From positions 1,674,001 through 1,738,000 of the forward strand of contig OZ316898.1 in assembly GCA_973895155.1 (NCBI GenBank): a DNA stretch of 64,000 nucleotides, written 5' to 3'. A model generated the notes under the pieces. It did no database searches. It was not told the origin of the DNA and saw only the letters and a list, made by a program, of their open reading frames with translations. Below, piece by piece: positions 58,834 through 64,000 of this stretch. A program made the translations under genes and the position numbers. Origin of the DNA: Marsupella aquatica. Taxonomy: Eukaryota; Marchantiophyta. Each line of letters starts with the position of its first letter. Position 1 is the stretch's first letter.

Positions 58834-59785
58834 CGCTAGAATGCCAAATATAGTGTGGATTTGCCTTCCAACAAGAAATAAACGTCGAATGCTCAGATGC
58901 GGGGTGTGAAAATAAGGCCAAAAATGAAAGTTGGTGAATTTTGAAACTGATCACTCCTGTGTGTAGCCCACAAGGTAACGCTCCAAATGCTGAAAACGGT
59001 TTGTCAAACGGACTCTCGAGTGCCGAGAATTTTTACTCTGACCGGAGGGGGGTAAAAAATGAAATAAATACCCCTCGAGGGAATCTTTTATGCCAAAGAT
59101 TCCACTAGTATGCGTTTCCAAAATTGAGCACACCAATGCTTGCCTAGCTTCCCCAAGTACACCTCTCCAAAAGTTGAAGTTGATTCGATTTTGTTTGCCG
59201 CTCGGAATCTTTGACCTTTGGTAAAAATTTAAGCCTCTGGAAAAAGGAATCTTTTCAGGAAATTCCGTCCGCCCTTGTACAGCCCCTGTGGGGGAAATTC
59301 ACAGGGGGCACTTCCCCCTGCCCGAGCCCTGTCGAGCCCTAAAAGGCCTCCTCGAAGTTTTCGACCTCCTCGCGCGTCCGCGGAAGTCGTGACTACTCGC
59401 GGCAGAAAGTACCCCTCGGCGGATTCACTCAAATTCCCGTCTCAGTTTTTGACAAAATCCAATTCTGATTTCAGATTCAGAAACTAGACTTCGAGGGCAT
59501 CAAGATCGATATAAAGAACTCGCAAAACGGTGGAGTAATGAGGGAGAAACGATTCGTTGAAAGTGACTGATATTAAGTTATAATTGTTTCCGTTTTTGAC
59601 CTCAGGCCTTCATTGTTTCACTGAAATGAGCCCCTGGTTGTGTGCTCCACACTTGTGAGAAGATTGAGTTCGATCTTCTTCCAATAGCTCCACTTTGAAG
59701 AGTAAATCATCCGCTGTTCGCTTTGCTTGAAGCAAGTTCTATGGAGTTCCTAATCGACTGAAAAAATCTGAGCTCTGATACCAAT
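58834..59785 (-). other. Copia 5' untranslated region with primer-binding site
   Basis: The leader between the 5' LTR (59786-60111) and gag. The TGGTATCAGAGC primer-binding site is at its upstream end. A palindrome-like GGGGAAATTCACAGGGGGC stretch near 59290-59315 is GC-rich. No coding is seen. Confidence 0.8.
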
Positions 59786-60111
59786 TGTGGGGAGAAATCA
59801 GATCAGGAGAAACACTCCAAACATGCACGTGCTCAATAGTTACGTGGTTCGCCTCAAGGTTGGCTACGTCCACGGGAAGACCAAGCTTTATTAGAGGTTA
59901 TGTGTGTACTCAAGCATCACCATAGCTCTCATCTCTTCAAGCTCTCATCTCTTGCTATATCCCTGTGTTCTCTCTTGAGAACTCTCTTGTGTGTGTTCTC
60001 ACACCACATACAAGTTGAAGAGATAAGGATCAATCTCTTCAACTAGGGTTTACTCTAACCCTAGTTAACATCCTAACCATAGTTCAACCCAAGACTGAGT
60101 TAACCTCTACA
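59786..60111 (-). repeat. 5' LTR of the inner copia element
   Basis: 326 bp, upstream LTR with respect to the minus-strand polyprotein; abuts the primer-binding site. Confidence 0.97.
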
Positions 60112-60259
60112 ACTAGGAGGTTACCTTTATCATGGTTACCTCAAGACACTATATATACACCCGGTTGATCCCCAACCAAGTGATTCATTCATACATTCAT
60201 TAATACATTCATTCAATCTCTCTCCCTCTCCAACTATGTATGAATCCTATATCACAACA

Positions 60260-62891
60260 CCTATAATATTATGGGATGACAATACATATGTAATGTGCAT
60301 TTTTGGTGCATTTGCAAAGAAAATCCCAATAATATTAGGGAATGACATGGTTGCCTTGCACTAATGCACGGAATGCAGTTATTCAGTGCACTTATACGCG
60401 ATTCACTGTATTTGCAAACATGAGGATTTGAGTTGTCATGATCTCTGTCTTATAGATGCAATTCTATCACTCGGTTTGTCACTCGGATTGTCATTGGGTT
60501 TGTAATCATTAGAGCCTTTTTTCTCTGGATATGTTCATGGGTTTTATAAGATAGAGGTGGATTATCACAGTAACACCCAACTCTACAAATGGGGGACGAG
60601 CTCATGTCTGAGTTGTGACTTGTCTTCCTCTTTTGCACTGAAATTCGCCGCAAGTCAGTTGCTCCTGAATGGTGTCACAGATATGCAATTAGAAGACGGA
60701 AGCTGTGGTTTGTCCAGCTTGATCGAAAGCTATCAGTTGCTCCTGATCAGTCTCATGGATATGAAATTAGGAAATCCTAGGTGTAAGTTGTCCAGCTTGA
60801 AAGCATGGGTCAACATCGACGCATGTCCTGAACAATTTTCTGGTTTCCGCAAGCAGTCATGAATCTTCCCCTGGAGTTCATGTTCCGTGACAACGCATCT
60901 GGACAGAAAACTTTTCTAAGGGTACACTCCATGAGTGCAAACCCTGGATAATTGCAATGCGTCCCGTTCTTCACTTTTCTCCTGACAATTTTGCACCTTC
61001 TTGCTGTTCGGGGAAGTATCCTCGCAACCACAGGCGTCCCACTCTCCTTTTCAATCTGAGTTCTCATGATTTTTCAAATCTGAGTTCCAAACAAAACGCC
61101 ATGGCCTATTCTAATAGTGGAATAGTGCACTACAAGCATGGTATTTGAGTTTTGTTTTTTTCTGTTTTGTTATTTGGCATGGTATTTGATTTTTAAGTGT
61201 GTGTTTTCATTTTTTGTAATTGGAGGGAGTTATGTTTGGAAATGAGTATTGTGGTCAAATATTGTATTTGTGTTTGAATATTGATATAATTGTCATAATT
61301 TATGAATTGTTTATTGTTTGTACTCAATGTAGAACAGTTTGGGGTCAAAAAATCAAACTCAATTTCCAACTTAACACAATGTAGTTATTCAAACGGGTAA
61401 CCCTTTTCATGAAAATAATCCAGTAAACATCATAATTAGGCTAGACACTGCAAGCAAGAGACAATGGGAACCCTGCTGGTAATCACACTTCAAAATGTGC
61501 TAATGTACCATGCACTCATTGAATTAAAGAAAATATTAAGGAGGCTTCAAAGAAAACCTGAGGCAAATTAATTGATTCGGGTCAACTCTGTCTTGAACAA
61601 TTCAATGTGGCATTAGGAGGTTTAATGCATTTTGAGTGAGCTACCTCCCTGCCCTTAGGTGGGCTTTACAACCAGGACAAAAATCTACCAGTCTTTTCTA
61701 ACATTTGGCTTTTAAATGTCATCACAACCTAAAAGCCGGGAGACATGGTCCCAAAGGCAGCAAAACCCAATAAGGGGGGGGGGGGGGGGGCACAGGGAAA
61801 GGAAGAGGCCCCAAGAAGACACACTAGGTCTAGCAAGCCAAAGAGCCCCCCACAACAAGGAAAAGGAACAAATAACCTACCAAAACGCCCAAAGACTAAC
61901 ACCCTAATGGGTAGAGACATAAAAGCTTGGTAGAGCTGTGGGGTAAATGGCAGAGGAGGGTATTCAAAATAAATTTATCTAGAGACCCTAAAAATGGAAT
62001 CTATCTAGAGTCACTAAAACCAAGTGCCTGGGCTCTACAAATGATAGGGAATGTCTGAGCTTGCGACAGACAACCTCAGTCTAAAGAAGGAAAAGAAGAC
62101 AATAGCTCAATCCATCACAAGCCCAAAGGAACGTTTATCCTCTCTCAACCTCTTTTGCTTTTTAATTCGCTTTATTGTACTTTTGTTTGGCCCCTCACAA
62201 GTAAAGTGGTCCTTTTTCTCGAGGCTGTATTTTGAAAGGTCTCTTCTCATTTGGTCAATATTAAATACCTTACCTGACCTCCTGTAGGTAGAATAACCAC
62301 CCGGTAGTATTCACCCGATAAGTAATTATAGTATTTTTTACCTAAACCTGTGGCTAACTCTTCCCCAACAATGGGAAAGAGTGATGGGTCTATTACGGAG
62401 TCCAATAAATAGGTTTACGAAACTTAATCATAGTTTAATTTTTCACTATTTTTGTGCTTCAGAAGCTTATAGTTTCATAAACATCTGACGAAACAAAAAT
62501 TTGTCAATATTTTCAATACTAAATGCATTACCTGTCCACTGTTCTGCTCAGGAGACAATCCAGAGGAACCTGTGTATCAGATATGGCGACCCATAACTGA
62601 CCTTTCAAATTTGTTCCAATCAGTCTTTCGAAGCCCCATTAGATTCACATCTGGGACGATACACAATTTTATGTGGAGTTATCGGATGACACATAGCTCT
62701 TGTGATCAAGTGACAGCTTTCGAGCGAGCTTCGTCTAGAAGATTGCCGTGGCTCAAGAAAACTGTGGTTTCTGTGATGTGAACGAGAAAGAATGTGATTG
62801 CTAGGCTGAGGTTTAGCGTACACTAGAGTGGAGTTTGTAAGGAAGAGAAGACTCTGTTATCATTTCGTTGGAGCTGCTGTTGTTGTTGGAC
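60260..62891. other. Intergenic, unassigned
   Basis: Begins with a copy of the ~60-bp AATATTATGGGAT unit also present left of the retrotransposon. A ~79-bp direct repeat is at 60653-60805 (GTTGCTCCTGA shared), a CATCAAAATG-type repeat at about 61478-61540, and a 17-base G homopolymer at about 61774-61790. No gene is recognised. The last few hundred bases probably include the promoter of the following gene. Confidence 0.45.
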
Positions 62892-63836
62892 ATGGCCACG
62901 ATTTCAGCGACGATCGTCGGTGCTGCTCTCGGATCCGTTGCTGCGCCGCAGAGAGCTGCAACCCAGGTGTGGATCTCGATTGGAGGCCATAGCGAGCGCT
63001 CTTTGAGAGATTCGAGGACTGTCCGGTGCCGTTCCCCATTTTTTCCATTTCAGCTGGGCTTCCGGTGTTCGTGTGTACTGGAGTGGAATTGGTCATTCAA
63101 GAGAAGCTTGTCTGTGGTCTCTGCGTGACAAAAATGCTTGATGTAGAATGTATGGCGCTGTCATTTGTTGGAGTGTAGGGTTTTGTCCAACATTAAGATA
63201 TCTGTCTTGCTACCTGTCTGCAATCTGTGTTGGGCCGTGCGTACTGCATCGTAGAAATTGGTTTTCCTAGTCTTGTTTGTAACGGTATTTGTCCCTGCGG
63301 ACAGACAGACGGAAGGAAGGAACTATTGTTTCTCTAGAGCCCTTACTAGCTCGGGAATCACAGAATGGAGGGAGATTCTTGGGCTTTAACAATGGCTGGC
63401 AACAGCCCCGAGTGGGGAGCTTCAAGGGCCGGACGAAGCAACACCCGAAAATCGTAACTGGAGCACTACCAACAGAAGTTGCGGCTGCTGCCACCGCGCT
63501 TGCTGTCGGTGGTGCACTTTTTGCCCTCACAAAACTGAACAAAGACACAGAAGCAATCCTCCCGACAAAGACGGTATGCACAATTCCTTGTTCGGCTTGT
63601 TGTAATTTTAATTGTGGGGATGTATCACAGTACAGGGTGTTTGAACTTTCCCACCGAATTTTGGAAAAATCCTTAACCATTTTTGCATTACTTATTTAGG
63701 ATTGCGAAGCATGCGGAGGATCAGGATTGTGCCCTACATGTGATGGCGAGGGATTTGTGAACAAAAACTTATCTGCAGACGCAGCAGCCAAAGCGCGGGC
63801 CACGGCCAAAGATGCAGCCACGAGATATACCGCTGG
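62892..63836 (+). CDS. Plastid CxxCxGxG zinc-finger protein, 5' part
   Basis: Exons visible are 62892-62966, about 63316-63573 (acceptor uncertain) and 63700-63836; the gene runs off the right edge with an open intron. The N-terminus (MATISATIVGAALGSVAAPQ) looks like a chloroplast transit peptide. A hydrophobic alanine-rich segment (VAAAATALAVGGALFAL) follows. Exon 3 starts with CEACGGSG and CPTCDGEGF, the first half of a DnaJ-type cysteine-rich zinc finger, then KNLSADAAAKARATAKDAAT. Small plant proteins with only this finger act as chaperones or thiol isomerases in plastids; the exact function here is unknown. The expected second pair of CxxC motifs would lie beyond the window. The second splice site was chosen because it keeps phase 0. 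Confidence 0.7.
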
Positions 63837-64000
63837 GTATCTCCCTTCCCATTCTCTTCTCTGCTTTGTGATTTTGTCAACGAATATCGAAACTCTTATT
63901 TCCTACCAAAATTAGCTTTCTCGAGTTCAGTAACGAAAGGCACCAAGTTTGGAGACTGCAGTGGGAGTTTTTCATGAGTGGCTTGTTAATGACGTTGGAC

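Larger units (their letters stand above)
54283..60111 (-). mobile_element. Inner Ty1/copia retrotransposon
   Basis: Two 326-bp LTRs (54283-54608 and 59786-60111, TGTGGGGAG...CTCTACA) differ at about three positions by eye, so insertion was recent. The 5-bp target duplication ACTAG is exact (54278-54282 and 60112-60116). Transcription is on the minus strand: the primer site TGGTATCAGAGC, complementary to initiator tRNA-Met, lies inside the right LTR (about 59772-59783), and the polypurine tract AAGGGGGAG lies inside the left LTR (about 54609-54618). The gene order gag-protease-integrase-RT-RNase H identifies Ty1/copia. It sits inside the 3' LTR of the outer element. Confidence 0.97.
50250..60259 (+). 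mobile_element. Outer LTR retrotransposon, non-coding, interrupted
   Basis: The 5' LTR is 50250-50448 (begins TGTTATGAGG, ends CACAACA, contains a TTCA microsatellite). The 3' LTR starts at 54250, is broken at 54282 by the inner copia element, and resumes at 60112/60117 to end at 60259. A primer-site-like CGTTATCAGCACG follows the 5' LTR, and a purine tract AAGGGGAG precedes the 3' LTR, so the element reads on the plus strand. Flanks CTTAT (50245-50249) and CCTAT (60260-60264) look like a 5-bp target duplication with one later change. The ~3.8-kb interior has no gag or pol frame, so it is a non-autonomous or fully decayed element. Confidence 0.8.

Overview
This is a stretch of a land-plant nuclear genome. 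The evidence is the set of multi-exon genes with GT-AG introns of about 100-1,300 bp, a CYP704-type cytochrome P450, chloroplast-targeted proteins, a plant-type tRNA-Ala(AGC), and plant transposon classes: Ty1/copia with an initiator-tRNA-Met primer site, PIF/Harbinger, and MITE-like elements. Gene density is low and intergenic DNA is rich in recent tandem duplications. I cannot fix the lineage from sequence alone; a non-flowering vascular plant is plausible but unproven.

Layout: 1-7400 holds a dead receptor-kinase fragment (about 2050-2765, minus) and an apparently perfect 562-bp tandem duplication (3239-4362). 7412-10377 is a six-exon cytochrome P450 (plus). 11800-13630 is low-complexity DNA ending in a ~34-bp minisatellite. 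15890-17104 is a two-exon F-box/LRR gene (plus). 18774-22810 is a six-exon cinnamoyl-CoA-reductase-like gene (minus); its first intron contains a degenerate copy of the 3' end of the eIF1A gene that lies about 9 kb away. 23634-23706 is tRNA-Ala. 23890-26406 is a PIF/Harbinger element with TIRs and a TAA target duplication that carries only the Myb-like ORF. 26640-29300 has MITEs and short repeats. 30287-30724 is eIF1A (plus). 33127-36224 is a lumen-type cyclophilin (minus, five exons, the first two tentative). 36708-37136 is a long inverted repeat. 39477-40590 is a MITE-like element whose interior has expanded into a tandem array. 42061-45364 is an eight-exon glycerophosphocholine acyltransferase (minus).

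50250-60259 is a nested retrotransposon pair. A non-coding LTR element lies on the plus strand, and its 3' LTR was interrupted by a young copia element (54283-60111, minus; 326-bp LTRs, 5-bp TSD ACTAG). The copia polyprotein is nearly intact, with one visible stop and one frameshift. 62892 to the right edge is the 5' part of a plastid-type CxxCxGxG zinc-finger gene.

The genes do not form a pathway cluster. They are independent housekeeping or metabolic loci separated by transposons and local duplications. The most distinctive observations are the eIF1A segment inserted in the reductase intron with flanking direct repeats, the MITE family that gives rise to a satellite-like array, the single-ORF Harbinger element, and the nested retrotransposons. 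Exon coordinates were placed by eye from splice sites, reading phase and family homology; for each complete multi-exon gene the exon lengths sum to a whole number of codons.
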